Shown one piece after another: positions 1-13,500 of a stretch of 64,000 bases of DNA. The position numbers and the translations under genes were made by a program. This DNA is from Symbiodinium kawagutii (Eukaryota > Sar > Dinophyceae > Suessiales > Symbiodiniaceae): NCBI GenBank assembly GCA_009767595.1, contig VSDK01024128.1, positions 110,158-174,157 of the forward strand, in the 5' to 3' direction. How positions within the stretch are numbered: position 1 is the stretch's first letter; every line of letters starts with the position of its first letter. Below the pieces are notes generated by a model. It did no database searches. It worked only from the letters and a program-made list of their open reading frames with translations, and was not told the DNA's origin.

Positions 1-3000
1 AACAGGAGAAACAAGATGTGATCAGTTACATGGTGACATCAATCTTGAGACCACTCCGGAGAGAATCACACGAAAGAGATCGCCTGGATTGAGAAGTACA
101 CATCAAACCTGATGAGAAGCAACTCATTGACGCATTGCTTCCAAATTCTCTCATGGCTCCCTGAAGCAAGTCTGCTGACTTTATCCACAAGCACCGTATG
201 CAAACGCTTTCTTTTGCCACCAACATGGCAGCTCTTGCCCGAGCCATCAACGCTCCTGTCCAGAGGCCAGAGCATTGCTTGGGAACGAACATGCTGGTGC
301 ACACGTGAGGTCGCAATCACCCATGACATGGCGCTCGGTGAAATTCCTGCATACCGTGTCTTTGATACTGTGGCATTTGCGTACTTGTGGCTGAGCAATT
401 TTTGGAGGATATTGGTATGTAGTTTGTGAAGTTGTAGCCAGGCAATGCGAAGGGTGTTGGCTCTTAATTGTTTTGTATGAGGATGATCAGCAGATGAGGG
501 GATTTATCATAAGAAAGAACTTTGATCCAGCAAAAATTTGGACCATCCCTGGTTCATGAGGGGAGCCTCCTCACAAAAACAGCATGTTTTCTGCATGGCA
601 CCGAGCATAAGGTCAGGGACTTAGCTTCATCCTGGGTTAACACTTCCATGGCTGGTGGGATTCTTGGAATCCTTGGCTGTTCGTGGCACCATAGCGGTCC
701 TCGAGTGGTGCCAAAGCTCCATGGTCCGCACGCCTGGGGCCTGACTCTGAGGAATCCCATCCAACAGTACCGAGAAAACACCGAGATATCAGTTGGAGCA
801 GTCAAAACAAATCATCGAAGCATCCCAGCAGCTGGTTTCTGGCTCTTGGACCTCGTGAGAAAAACGGAGAAAGGAAATGCAAAGGGATCTTTTGTGGCTG
901 AGGCTATCATTCACCATGAGTCAACGATGACGGACCATTCCGACAATTATCAAACATGATGTTGGAGTGACCTAGCCCTTGATCATCCAACAACAATCCA
1001 TAAAATTTCAGCACTATGTAACCATCAAAAAACACCCTGGCTACTCATCAAGGAGACGTCCCCGAGCTGAACATGGCGCCTGCTGGAACCACCACTTGGA
1101 ATTCGGGGAAACCATGGAACTTGGTGACCTTGTTTTATGCTCCGGTGGTTGGTGGTTGTTGGGTTGGTTTGGTTGGTTAGCTGGTTTGGCTGGCTTGGTT
1201 GCTTACTCTTTGGAGACAATTGAGCAGTTGCCACGACATTGAGGATTGGGTCTGCAGGTCAGTGGTACGGTTCATGGTTCATTGGTGGCAAGTGGTGGTT
1301 AATCCTTCACAAACGACCGTTTTCATAAACAAACAGCCATGATCGGGCAAGGGTCCGTTCAGAATCCACGACGTGGAAAAGGTCGTTTGCAATCGTGGGC
1401 TAGGTCTAACAGGCAATGGTATGTCAACCCCTGATGCAATTCACCCCTCAGGGGCGATCTTTTGCGAAGATACCCAGTGGCTCAGTGGGAAGCCATTAGC
1501 CAAGTTTCAGGGGTCTTTTGATCATAAACCAAGGCTGGATCTGTGAATCGCTTTATCCAACATTCACCATTTTCGGTAAGAAGCATCCACGAGCCTGTCA
1601 TACAAGTCTGTACACAGCCATATTCCCAGCCGTCCAGGTGGTGGTCATTTCTAGTGTTGGGAAAACACCAATCTTAGGGGTACCATTGCCATGGACATAC
1701 CCAGAACAAACCATAGTCCAGGATGATCATACAAAAATAGTTTCGCATACTATGACCTATGACTATGATATACATCGGATATCGGTGGATATACATGGAT
1801 AGACTATGATGAACTATGATGATCTGTAGGTAAAACTCCATGAATAAACTTTAGGATGTCATATTATGACCCATGATATACGTTGGCATGACCACCATCA
1901 CACCTCCGCTGCGCCTCGGAGGCGGCGCCGCGCCCTGGGCCTGGCGGCTACCAACTGGAGACCAAGGGATGGATCACCACAGGCTGGGTTAACATGGAAA
2001 TTTCATGGTCATCAATAGATGGCTGACAAGGCTGGATGAACATTCGCAACATATCAAGAACAACCGTTGGTTGGATGAGCAATCTGGGTTGTAAACCCTT
2101 CAATCTTGATGGATTCTGGTAAATGAATGAATAACAACAAGTACTGGAAATGCTGATTGTGGTTGTTGTTGACAAATTCAGCTGTTCATGGTTCGACCGT
2201 TTACAGGGTCATTCAATGACAACGACAATAATAATATCTAGCCATAGTCAATTGAATCCAAGCATTCATGGCTTTGATCATCGCTCATGCGACCTGCCAT
2301 CATCCAACAATGACCCATTAGTACATCTAACATCACCCAATCATTTATGATTCGATGACCATCCCACTTTTTGATCAGGGCTTGACCTACCAGGGCAGGG
2401 GCTCTGGAAATTCCCCAACTGGTGCCGGGTTTCCCGTCATCAGCCTGCCCCAACTGAACGGGTGGCCCCCGCCTCCTCTGTGGTGGATGGTGACCACGCC
2501 TCGTGGGGATGAACCACTGATTATGCCATCATCAAACCTCGTATCATCCACCGACAGCAGTTGGGGATGGTCCTTCAGGCATTGGTTGTAGCAATTGTGT
2601 TGCGAATTCTACTACATTATAGTGTGGTAAATTACTACGTTCCAGAAATGAAAACCATTGAAAGCCAGTGAATCCTCAGGATGGCTTTGATCCTGGCTCA
2701 TGCGACCTGCCATTTCGCTATCGAATTTGGCAATATTCCATGATTCCACGTCATGTTCCAGATATGCCAATGTACAAAGAAAACAAATGTCTCTGCTGGG
2801 TTCATCCCCATTTCAGGACTGTAATCGTCCTCAAACACAGCAATCGAATTAGAATCCCCTTTTTTACAGTCAACCTGAGTCAATCTATAAATACCTGCCT
2901 TTTTCCAAATCTTGATCACATTTGCTGATGAAGAACAGCAAGCTGAGGCCAATTCTGACGTCGTCCCAGCAAAAGTCATCGTTCATGGCTGCACAAGAAA

Positions 3001-4289
3001 AAAGCTGGGCTTGCTTTAGCCAGTGTCACAAAGATTAGCTTGACAACAATTTCACCTTCTGCGTGGTCTGGTTAACAAACATGAAAGATGAGGGGTGACA
3101 CACTTTCACAGAGCCCCTGCGGTTGTGGATCTCTGTGAACTCAAACAGCTGCAAAGGTCCGATCAAACCCTGATGCATCAACCTGTTCGACTGATTGCTT
3201 GACATCCGGATTTCCACATCAAAGCGGCTACTACTTGGTTCCCAGTCCAAATTGAATTCGGACCATGGGTGTTCAACAAAACGAGAGGGCACGAGTTCAG
3301 CCAGTTTCTCAAAAATGTTCATGTTTGGACTGTATCTTGATTATCTTGTAGGGCCCAGAAGTCACCGTCCAACCTGACCATTTGACCAACGAACGTCGTC
3401 TTTTGTGTCAAATCGGATCCACGATGACCTACGTGCTTCATCAGCGCAGGTCGCCTCCAGATCCTGGGCAAAGTTGAGGACCAAAAGAACCCAGGTTGAA
3501 ATGCCCGATTTGGCAACGGGCTTGGCGCACTCAATCTTCAGCATATCTCTTTATGTTGAGTGTTCTACTTTATTCCACTATGCAGCAAAGCGCTGTGGCA
3601 AATAGTTTCTGTAGAATATTAGGAATGGAACCTGTCGGGGACTGAAGAAGAACAAAGTAGTCTTAGGACGTCTTCGGGGTATCTTATGGTCGGTAGCATT
3701 GACATTGACGTGGCATGGCGATACCTGTGAGATATTGCCAGACACGCCCGCTGTGGAAATGATTTCACCTGATGTCAGAAAACAAAAAACGCAGAAGAGC
3801 AAAACACCAACGCAAAACTCCTGTAGAGCCAACAATTGCACGTTCAATCTTTTGAATTTGTCAGAGTCCAGTGTGGTGGTCCTAGAGGTGTAGGTTGAGT
3901 CTACTGGCTCCCAAACCTTGTACAACAGAAGCCATGCCCCATTCTGATTAGATCAGACTAATGACAACTAAAAAAATTGCTAAAATAGACACCTTCTCAT
4001 TGCTTTGTTTGAGCTGGCACTGGCCGGCACCACTTTTGTTGTCAAAGTGGGAACACGAATACTTTGAAGGGTTTCATCTTGAGTGCGCAATGGAATGAAC
4101 ATCAATTTTCCACTTCACTTATGGTTCCCTTTGTTCCTCTCCGGAATTGCTGTCCTCTTGTTGATGCCTTCAGCTTGATGTGTCATCCCTGAGCTCCCTG
4201 CGCAACACGACAGATTGGTGCATCTCATGGGACATGGACTTCCCGTGTGGACTCCACTTGAATCAACAGCTACCCTCAACTTCACACAG
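1..4289. other. non-coding region without recognisable gene
   Basis: No reading frame here resembles a known domain, and the open frames are short and overlap on both strands. Visible structure is minor: a GGTT/GGTTT-rich run at about 1,140-1,205, a stretch rich in CTATGAT-type words at about 1,735-1,830, and a GC-rich patch at about 1,905-1,960. It lies downstream (3') of the minus-strand TIR-ankyrin gene and could contain its 3' UTR or further exons that I cannot identify. Confidence 0.5.
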
Positions 4290-4516
4290 TCATTGACTGG
4301 CTTCAAAAAAGCAATGAAATCTCCTAGCAACAAACCTCTCTCTGCAAAAAATGGCCAGAGCAGCAGTGAGCAGGCCGTTCGCAGAAGGGCTAACAACTTG
4401 CACAGAACAAGTTGCTGCTGCCAACTGCACCCGTTGGAATCCCTGCAGCTTGGCCTCCAGCAGTTTCACGACATCCGTTTTCCGGTATTGCTTTGCCAAA
4501 TCCAGGGGCGTTTTAC
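4290..4516 (-). CDS. last recognisable ankyrin exon
   Basis: The acceptor GCGCTCAG|GT is followed by KTPLDLAKQYRKTDVVKLLE. Downstream residues up to the in-frame stop near 4,290 do not resemble ankyrin, so either this is the terminal exon or a donor lies between about 4,420 and 4,300. The exact 3' limit is uncertain. Confidence 0.6.
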
Positions 4517-7500
4517 CTGAGCGCAGCAACCAACACAGCCAGCCTGAAAACATTCAGTGCAGAAGATTTATGGCCTCAATAATCTGACACGAAAGCCCAA
4601 TATCCTTCAACAACTTGAATAGGTATGAATAGATTATATGCAAGGTCAGTCTTCGAAGGTCCCCGCAACTTTTCTTGGCATGTTGAACTGAAACACACAT
4701 CCAGAAACATGTGTGGACATTTCAGGACGGTATGTCCCCAACTCCAATTAAAGGGTCCCAAACAAAGTTTACTTTTGAAAAAAGGTTAGACATGACACAG
4801 CCAAGACTTGAGTTGTTGAAGTTTCATGAAATGTCATTTGCTTGTTTGACTTTGCAGTTTGGAGTCTCGTTGTGATGCTGTTGAAAAAAATCGACATTCG
4901 ATTTTTCAGGATATAACCTGCCGAGCGCGATGAAATTCAACACAACAAATGAAGATCTCATCCCAAACTGAATGTTTCAAACCTGAATCAGATTTTATCT
5001 AATTTGATTGCTTTCCGATGTTCTCTGGCGTCATCTCCACGGCCAGAAAACGAACTCAGCCACTCAGCCCATCCCACCGAGGCCCCTGGCCATTGCCGTT
5101 CTTCGTGTCCAAGGGCGCCCGGGCCGCCAGCAGCAGCTTGGCCACCTCCACACGGCCATAGAACGCTGATTTGTGCAGAGGCGTGTCGCCTCGGGAAGCG
5201 GCTCCGCCCAAGAGCATCGACAGGGTCAGTTTTGATTTTCCCACTGTGCCATCTGATTGGGCTGCATCAACACGCGATCAGTTTCTGTACTACTTTGTCG
5301 TTTCAATTGGATACATCAACCCAAAGCCCAAATATTTCAATTATCAATATAGATCACATTACATGATTCACTGAAGACATTCAACATGAACTGATTTCAG
5401 CTATGCATCTGATTTCGCCCTGGAGCTCTTCGTGGACACCGCCCCCTGTGACCGTCCCTGCAGGGCCCCCCGACCGTTGCAGTCCTTCGGAGCCACCGCG
5501 GCTCCCAGCTCCAGCAGCTCTGCAGCGGGCGCGGCGTCGGCCACGCCTCGGGGCCGCGTGGCGTCACGGCGGTGGTCGCGGAGTCGGCGCAGCTCCCGGG
5601 GCTCCCGGCGGCCGCCGCCCTCCGCCTCCACGTCGCCGCCGGCCTTCGCCAGGGCCGATAGGACCTCTGCGTGGCCTTTCGCTGCGGCGCAGTGCATGGC
5701 GGTCCAACCTCATCGCGTCCAGCGGTGCAGCGGGGCGTCCCCAGGGACCAGCGAGACTTTTGGGCCGTGTTCCACCTCACCAGGAACGAGCTCCACAGGG
5801 TTTGTCTGTAGATCGAGATTTTCATCAACCACTTTCAAACTGGAGACTTTCATCAACGATCTTCCGACCCAATCACTTTCATCATAAAAGCGGTTGCTCC
5901 TCATGAATTTATTGATCAATTTGCCAAAGTTAGAGCGGTGTCCACCAAAACACAAAAACAAACTCTCGTGGGCGACCGCAAGAAACCACATTCCTCACAA
6001 AATGCATTGCCTGTACTGTTTACATCCATCCACCCTCCAAGCCAAGCACATGTGATTGTGAATAGATTGACTGGTTGTGAATAAAAACGAATGCACTGCT
6101 GCAGTGTCCCCTCCACGCGCGTCTACGCGCTACGCGTTGCCATCCTGTTTACAGGAATCCTCTTCGGCTCCATCTACACTTTGAGTTAAATCCACTACTA
6201 TGCAAACCAACATGGACATTTTACAGCCCTTATGGTTCGACCATTTATCCCACGGCCATGGTTCAAAATTGAAATTCAAATGTATGCTGAAAATATGTTT
6301 AAGCACGTAGAAAATCAACACTTGAACAGTGTTCAGAGCCAGGTGACACAATTGAATAATATGTATGATATGTTAGTATGTGTATCACTCAATATATCTC
6401 GATATGCCGTATCTGCACTGTCTTTATCTCTCCAACTTCCTGAAAACGCGAAGTCTTCTATCAATGTAATGAAGAAGACCCTTGGATTGATCATTCAAAC
6501 CTTACAGAAGCACAGAATGCACAAAGTAAGAATGCAATCATTCGAACTACTCTGGAAAAAGGCCATGTGTGAGACACAACAGCCAACTTCAATTGGAAAA
6601 ACCCTTTGACCAACGTACTTCACTTTGAATTGTATGACTATATGACTTGATCACGTAAATGCATACAATCAACATCAACCGCCAGTGCTGCTCCCTGCGG
6701 CCGCCCGACGACGCCACAAGGCACTGAGCCGCCGGACCATTTTCGTGCGTCCGACGGACAGCACCGGAGTCGACACGGATCAAGTGCCGCACCGCGGCGA
6801 TGTCGCCAGCTTCGGCCGCTTGGCAGATCGCCGGGTCGTCGTCGCTGTCTTCATCTCGGAACCGGCTCCCCGCTGTGCGGGGACAGGTATCTGGAGGCAA
6901 CCCCAGAAAATAAAAAAAAAGGTTGAATGGCAACGAATCTGTAAAGCGCAGAGGTGCCAACATGGTTCCTCGGCTGAACAACAACAACAACAAAACAAAA
7001 AAAAAACACAAACAGCAGCACAACCACAACACCACAACACCACAACACCACAACCACAACCACAACACCACAACACCACAACCACAACACCACAACCACA
7101 ACACCACAACCATAACACCACAACCACCACCACAACCACAACACCACAACACCACAACCACAACCACAACCACGACCACAACCACAACCACAACCACAAC
7201 CACCACAACCACCGCCAACCACGACGACCACGAGGACCACGACGACCACGACGACCACAACCACAACCACAACGACAACACCACAACACCACAACACCAC
7301 AACACCACATTACCACAACCACAACCACCACCACAACCACAACCACAACCACAACCACCACAACCACCGCCAACCACGACGACCACGAGGACCACGACGA
7401 CCACGACTACCACAACCACAACCACAACCACAACACCACAACACCACAACACCACAACACCACAACACCACAACACCACAACCACGACCACAACCACGAC

Positions 7501-10500
7501 CACAACCACAACCACAACCACAACCACCACAACCACCGCCAACCACGACGACCACGAGGACCACGCCAACCACGACGACCACAAGGACCACGACGACCAC
7601 GACGACCACGACGACCACAAGGACCACGACGACCACGACGACCACGACGACCAAGACGACGACGACGACCACGACGACCACAACCACAACCACAACGACA
7701 ACAACGACAACGACACAAACTGCTCACAAACAACATGCTACACACTTGATACACTAGTCCAGTATGGTCAGCACAAAAATTGTCCAAGGAGTTTGCTCAA
7801 TCCTTGCAGGGCAGTACATTGACTGTGTCATGCCGGCTTTTTGGGATGGGAGGTCGCCGCAAATGTGACGAAGGTGATTTAAGTACAGAAATGTCGACAC
7901 TCAGAGATGCGGAGGTTCAACAGCGAAGGTGCAAGAACCATGACTGAGGACTGAGGTGCAAAACTATACGTTTGTACCTGTAAAACGTGAAAAATGATGA
8001 AGTCACCAAAAATATTCCTACGGAGACAAGCCGAGAAAAGTCAAGGATCGAGAGGCTACAGCAGAAATCTTGTCGATAACTATGTTGCCCCATTGGGCTG
8101 TTCCACTCACATCATACCGTGGGGATTCCCTGCTAGGCCACCTTGTTTTAATATTTTTGATCAACCTTCTTTGCTGAACAAAATGATTCATTTGATTCGC
8201 AGCGCCGTGCACAAGGTTGCACTGTTGTCATGTCAACACTCTACGACTTCAAAAAAAGAATCCGTACCCAATCTTTGGCACCGCGCCAGCTCGGGGCCTA
8301 ATTTGTCGATCAGAAACCCTATATGGAACCAGATGTGAATACTGTGCACCGAATCCTCTGGAACCCCATTTGACTTCTGCGCCGGAACCTTGCTGGATGC
8401 TACACCAAAACCCTGTGGAACCCGACGTACATGCCCGGATTGCACAGGAGAATCTGGGCAGAAGACACCATAGCAATATGTGGCCGTAGCAAGCAAAGTT
8501 CGCTGTGGCGGAAAATAAACTCAGGTGCTATTTCCAACAGCACGATAGCTTCAGTGCCTGCCACGCGCAAACTTGTTCTATTTCATACTTGGACCTGGAC
8601 GCTGCACTGTGCTCGATGCCCGACCTGGCTTCTGCACGAGGCCTTGCAGAACCCAACCTGGTGCATGCGGAAATTGGGATCCCCAGGCAGACGCTTCCCG
8701 GAATCTTGGGAACCTTCCTGACCCCATGTGGATGCGCAACCTTCCAGCGCCTTCCAGAAGCCTACCTCGCTTCTGCACCCGAACGTTCGGGAAGTTCGGG
8801 AACCTTCAGGAAACCTCGGAATCGTCCTGGAACCTTCTCCAAAACCAACCTGGAAGTTCCACCGGATTGCACCAGAGATCATCCAGGCTGAAAAATCCCA
8901 AGAGCAAACAAAGCCCTATTATTGGGGCAAAAACGATGCATTGAACTTGAACTGTTCTGAACGGTGATTCCTCCCCCTTCTCTTCCTGAACAACCAACTT
9001 GGAACCAAACCGATCCAATTTGGGGATGGCTCAAACACCATGGTGAAACTGTCAATTTCGCATGCTCCCGCTCACTTCACTCTACGTTTTGGAACTTTCT
9101 TATGAACTGACATGGTGCAAGCTCACGCTGTTGCAAAATTGAAGAATTGCTTGAAATTCTGAGGACCGAACACTTTTTTGCGGCCTCCTCATCCTTTGCA
9201 TTTTGGTCCGCCTCATTTGGCAGAGTTCCCGTGGATCTTCCAATTCGATGCGGTGTTCAACCCTTTCACCGGTCTCCAATAAAATGAGAGGCATGGGGAG
9301 GCGACTTGGTCCGTGAGGGATGCAGTGTTACCTGGCTGTTGGAAAGTGTGGTGCATTCTGCAGATGCAGGAGTGACAAATGTGTGATTGTTTGGACGTAT
9401 TTGCTGTTTCAGTGTCACTTCTGCTGCTCGTGGTTTTGGGTTCTGCGGCACCACGTTGTTTTTTACATTTGAGGATTTTTTGGCTTGTCTTTGCGTCATT
9501 TCCTGTGGTGTTTGCCAGGTCCTGTGACAAAGAATTTACAACATTCTGAACTAGGACGTCTCATTTTACATGCCTCTTGCAACATTTTGGAGCCACCACC
9601 TGTCATTTAGCACTGCGTAGAAGTTTGGAGCTGCAGTAGGACCTCTCTTTCTACACCATTTGCAGCATTGAGCTGGGACCGTTCATGCCTCATGGACTTT
9701 GCAGCATTCTGGAGCTGACGCCTTTCAGTGGGCATGGTGTTTGCAGCATTTTGGAGCTAGCGCTTCTCATAGCACGTGGTCCATGCAGCATTCTGGACTA
9801 ACACGTTTCAAGTGGCATAGCATCTGCAATTTTTGGGAACTTAAAACCATGTGTTTGATACTATTGCAACAGTTCCGTTTCGGATGTTGTTGTTGGTGTT
9901 GGTGGTGCTTGGTGGTGCTCGTGGTGTTGTCGTGGTTGTGGTTCTGGTTGTTCTCGTTGTTTGTACTCTTGTCATTGCTCCTATCCTGAGCGGCGTCCTC
10001 GGGGGTTCCACAAAAAAGTGGAAGGCACAGTATTGGAAAATATTGGGAACATGTTGCAAGCTTCCTGGCAGCAGCGCAGCGCCTCCCGGTGAAATGCAAC
10101 TCAAAGACAATCATCAACATGTCATCAACCAACCCACCCAGGATAATTATGAATACTGCAGTGGAGCCAACAGGACAAAATGGAAGGCAGTGTAAACGCA
10201 CCCAAGCCAACAATCCACAGAGAAGCCAGAGAGAATGAACGAACTTTCCATCATAGGAAAAACAAAAGACAAAAATGGTGAGAAACTACTCATTTCAAGT
10301 GATCCCCACAAGAACATACCAATGACATCAATTCTGGAGAAATGTTCTGACATACTTTCCAGGAATCTATCCGGTAGTCATACCGACGTCGTATCTGACA
10401 TATCTTCCAGCATTCTGTCTGTCATTCTATCTGGCATATTTTCTGACATTATATCTGGCATATCTTCTGACATTCTATCTGGAGCTATCTGGCATATCTT

Positions 10501-13500
10501 GTAACATTCTTACTGGCATTCTGTCTGTCAAATCTTTGGACATTCTTTCTGGCATACTCTCTGATATTCTATCTGACATCTGCTGTCTGACATTCTATCT
10601 GACATTCTATCTGATATTATGGTCTGGATTTGCTCGGAAAGCCAGGGGGGCCAGGCCCGGGAAAAAACTGAAGCTTGCGCTCAGTTCCCATGATAAAAGA
10701 ACGACCTAGAAAATGCCATGGTTTTGATTCATGATGGCACAGTGAGCTGTGTAGAATTTCAGAGTCAAGGACAACGATCATGATGTAGCGTATTGCGACA
10801 TGTTCTGACAATGCAAAGCATGTTGAATACTCAACACCGCACAATTTCCTTCTTGAACAGTGAGCAGTGAGCAGCAAAGCCATTGAATGCCATGGTTCAA
10901 AACCTAATGTTCCCAAAGGGTTATGACCAATGCCCGCATCTTATTGCTGCTGTGAATCCCACCATGCACTCTCCCACCCATGTGCCTGCGACTTCTCATC
11001 AGCTTTGAGACTTGCGTGACCACTTCCCTCCTGGCACAGACACATCCATGAATGGAATTGGCTTTTGATCAGTCAAATTGCTGTGAAATCGGGAACAGGA
11101 AAACATGATGCGTATCGCTTTGGAACAGTAGCAAGCTCAAAGTGTAAAATTCGAAGAGGCGCAAAAAATGAAGGCTATTAGGATCTATTAGGTACCACAA
11201 GCCAGGTGCCAACTCCCAGTTACAGCTGAGCCTGATCAAAACTTCCAACGTTGATCCAGAGTTTGTTGTGCTGACAGCATTGTCCAGTTCCCAAAATCAG
11301 GAAAACTACCGTCTTGACTAATCTTATATAAATTATGTTCATTTTCGGGAGGGTCATCGAGGGTACCAGGTTTTTGACCAATGCCCTCATCTTATTGCTG
11401 CTGTGAATCCCACCATGCACTCTCCCACCCATGTGCCTGCGACTTCTCATCAGCTTTGAGACTTGCGTGACCACTTCCCTCCTGGCACAGACACATCCAT
11501 GAATGGAATTGGCTTTTGATCAGTCAAATTGCTGTGAAATCGGGAACAGGAAAACATGATGCGTATCGCTTTGGAACAGTAGCAAGCTCAAAGTGTAAAA
11601 TTCGAAGAGGCGCAAAAAATGAAGGCTATTAGGATCTATTAGGTACCACAAGCCAGGTGCCAACTCCCAGTTACAGCTGAGCCTGATCAAAACTTCCAAC
11701 GTTGATCCAGAGTTTGTTGTGCTGACAGCATTGTCCAGTTCCCAAAATCAGGAAAACTACCGTCTTGACTAATCTTTATATAAATTATGTTCATTTTCGG
11801 GAGGGTCATCGAGGGTACCAGGTTTTTGACCAATGCCCGCATCTTATTGCTGCTGTGAATCCCACCATGCACTCTCCCACCCATGTGCCTGTGACTTCTC
11901 ATCAGCTTTGAGACTTGTGTGACCACTTCCCTCCTGGCACCAAAAAGACATCCATGAATGGCAGTGGCTTTTGATCAGTCAAATTGCTGTGAAATCGGGA
12001 ACAGGAAAACATGATGCGTATCGCTTTGGAACAGTAGCAAGCTCAAAGTGTGAAACTCGAAGGGGCGCAAGAAATGAAGGCTATTGGATACCACAAGCCA
12101 GATGCCAACTCCCAGTTACAGTTGAGCCTGATCGAAACTTACAATGTTGATCCAGAGTTTGTTGTGCTGACAGCATCGTCCAGCTTCGTTGCAATGCAGT
12201 GCCAGAAGCTTTGGAGGCCACATTTGCCGCTAGTGCAGTGCGAAACCAGGACCCACAGGGGTCTTAATACCGGTCTCAACAGCTTGGGTTGGCAGCATGT
12301 TGGGGGTACCACTTTGAATGATGGCGGAGGTTTGCCAAATGCTACAGTAACTTTCAGGAAGTCAAGCGTAGGGCCAATCGCTGTTGGGCCTTTCGAGTGG
12401 GAGGTCAGTGGAAGGACCGCAAAGACTTAGGTTGCAATTGGTCAGACAAGCTCTTAGCCACCCCAGTGCTCAACATGATTGTGAGCAAGCTGGCCTCTTG
12501 CGAAGTCTCATGAATGGCACTCTTTTCACCAATGACTTTCAATCACACTACGACGCCCAAGGCACTCGCACATGTGTCTTGTGTCAGCGATTGGAAGACA
12601 GTTTGCAACATTGACATAGACACTGGGAATGCGAAGCTACTTAAAGCAGTCGGGACCAGGCTGCTGCAGATGTGTTGCGCCAAGTTGAACACCTTCCAAC
12701 ACCTTCCAAGGTGTACTCGCAATCGTGGATGGATCCAGGAAGCCGCCACTTACCAGCAGTACCGTAGAGCATTGCAGCGAATACCGGACACCACACAGAG
12801 TTTCCGTGCAGAGGATGTTTCCCAGCATTCTGTTGTTGACATCTTTGTGGATGGCACAGGCTCAGGACTTCCAAGTGTGAGATGAGCAGCCTGGGACACA
12901 GTTACCACTACCACTCAGGATAGCTCCAAAAGCCTTGTAAGAGGAGGTGCGCCTGACCCGTGGCAGACCGTTGTGAGAGCCGAACTCACCGCTGTGCTCG
13001 CCATTCACTTTGCCATCTGTCTTGGGAAGCCTACCAGGATTTGGTGTGACAATAAAGCGGTTGCTGGGTCCAGAGTACTGCTAGTGGCACTTTTGTGGTT
13101 ATTGCTGATCATGACTGGTATTGAAGAGCTGACCTGCTTGCATGTCATCCACCATGTGAGTTTCAGCAAATTCTGTCCCACCAACAACAGGATCAACACT
13201 TGGATGAAGTGGGCCTTTTGGCATGCATGATAATCTTGCAAATGCCGAGGCAGCTTATGCCCTTGAGGAGGTGCTTCAGGAAGTGCTTGCGTTGCATTGC
13301 CAAGTGGCCAAAGATGCACGATCATGTACCAGGTTGCGGGATGAGTGGCACGCTCATTTCCTTCGTGTTGGGCTCATTTCTATCCATGCAAAGCAGTCTA
13401 GACAAGATAATCCTGAACAAGCACACATGCCACCCCAATGGAGCTCAGTCGACCTTGCTATACGTTTTGTGGGCTGCGGAAGAGCCAAAGGTTTTTGTCA

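Noticed and set aside
522..959. 145-codon plus-strand frame
   Set aside because: No recognisable domain, an overlapping frame on the opposite strand, and composition like the surrounding non-coding DNA.
6589..7822. Long frames of poly-Val/Leu/Cys (minus) or Thr/His/Asn/Asp (plus)
   Set aside because: Entirely explained by CAA/CCACAA/CGACCA simple repeats lacking stop codons; no non-repetitive conserved part. Only the short ankyrin exon at 6,738-6,890 in this area is accepted.
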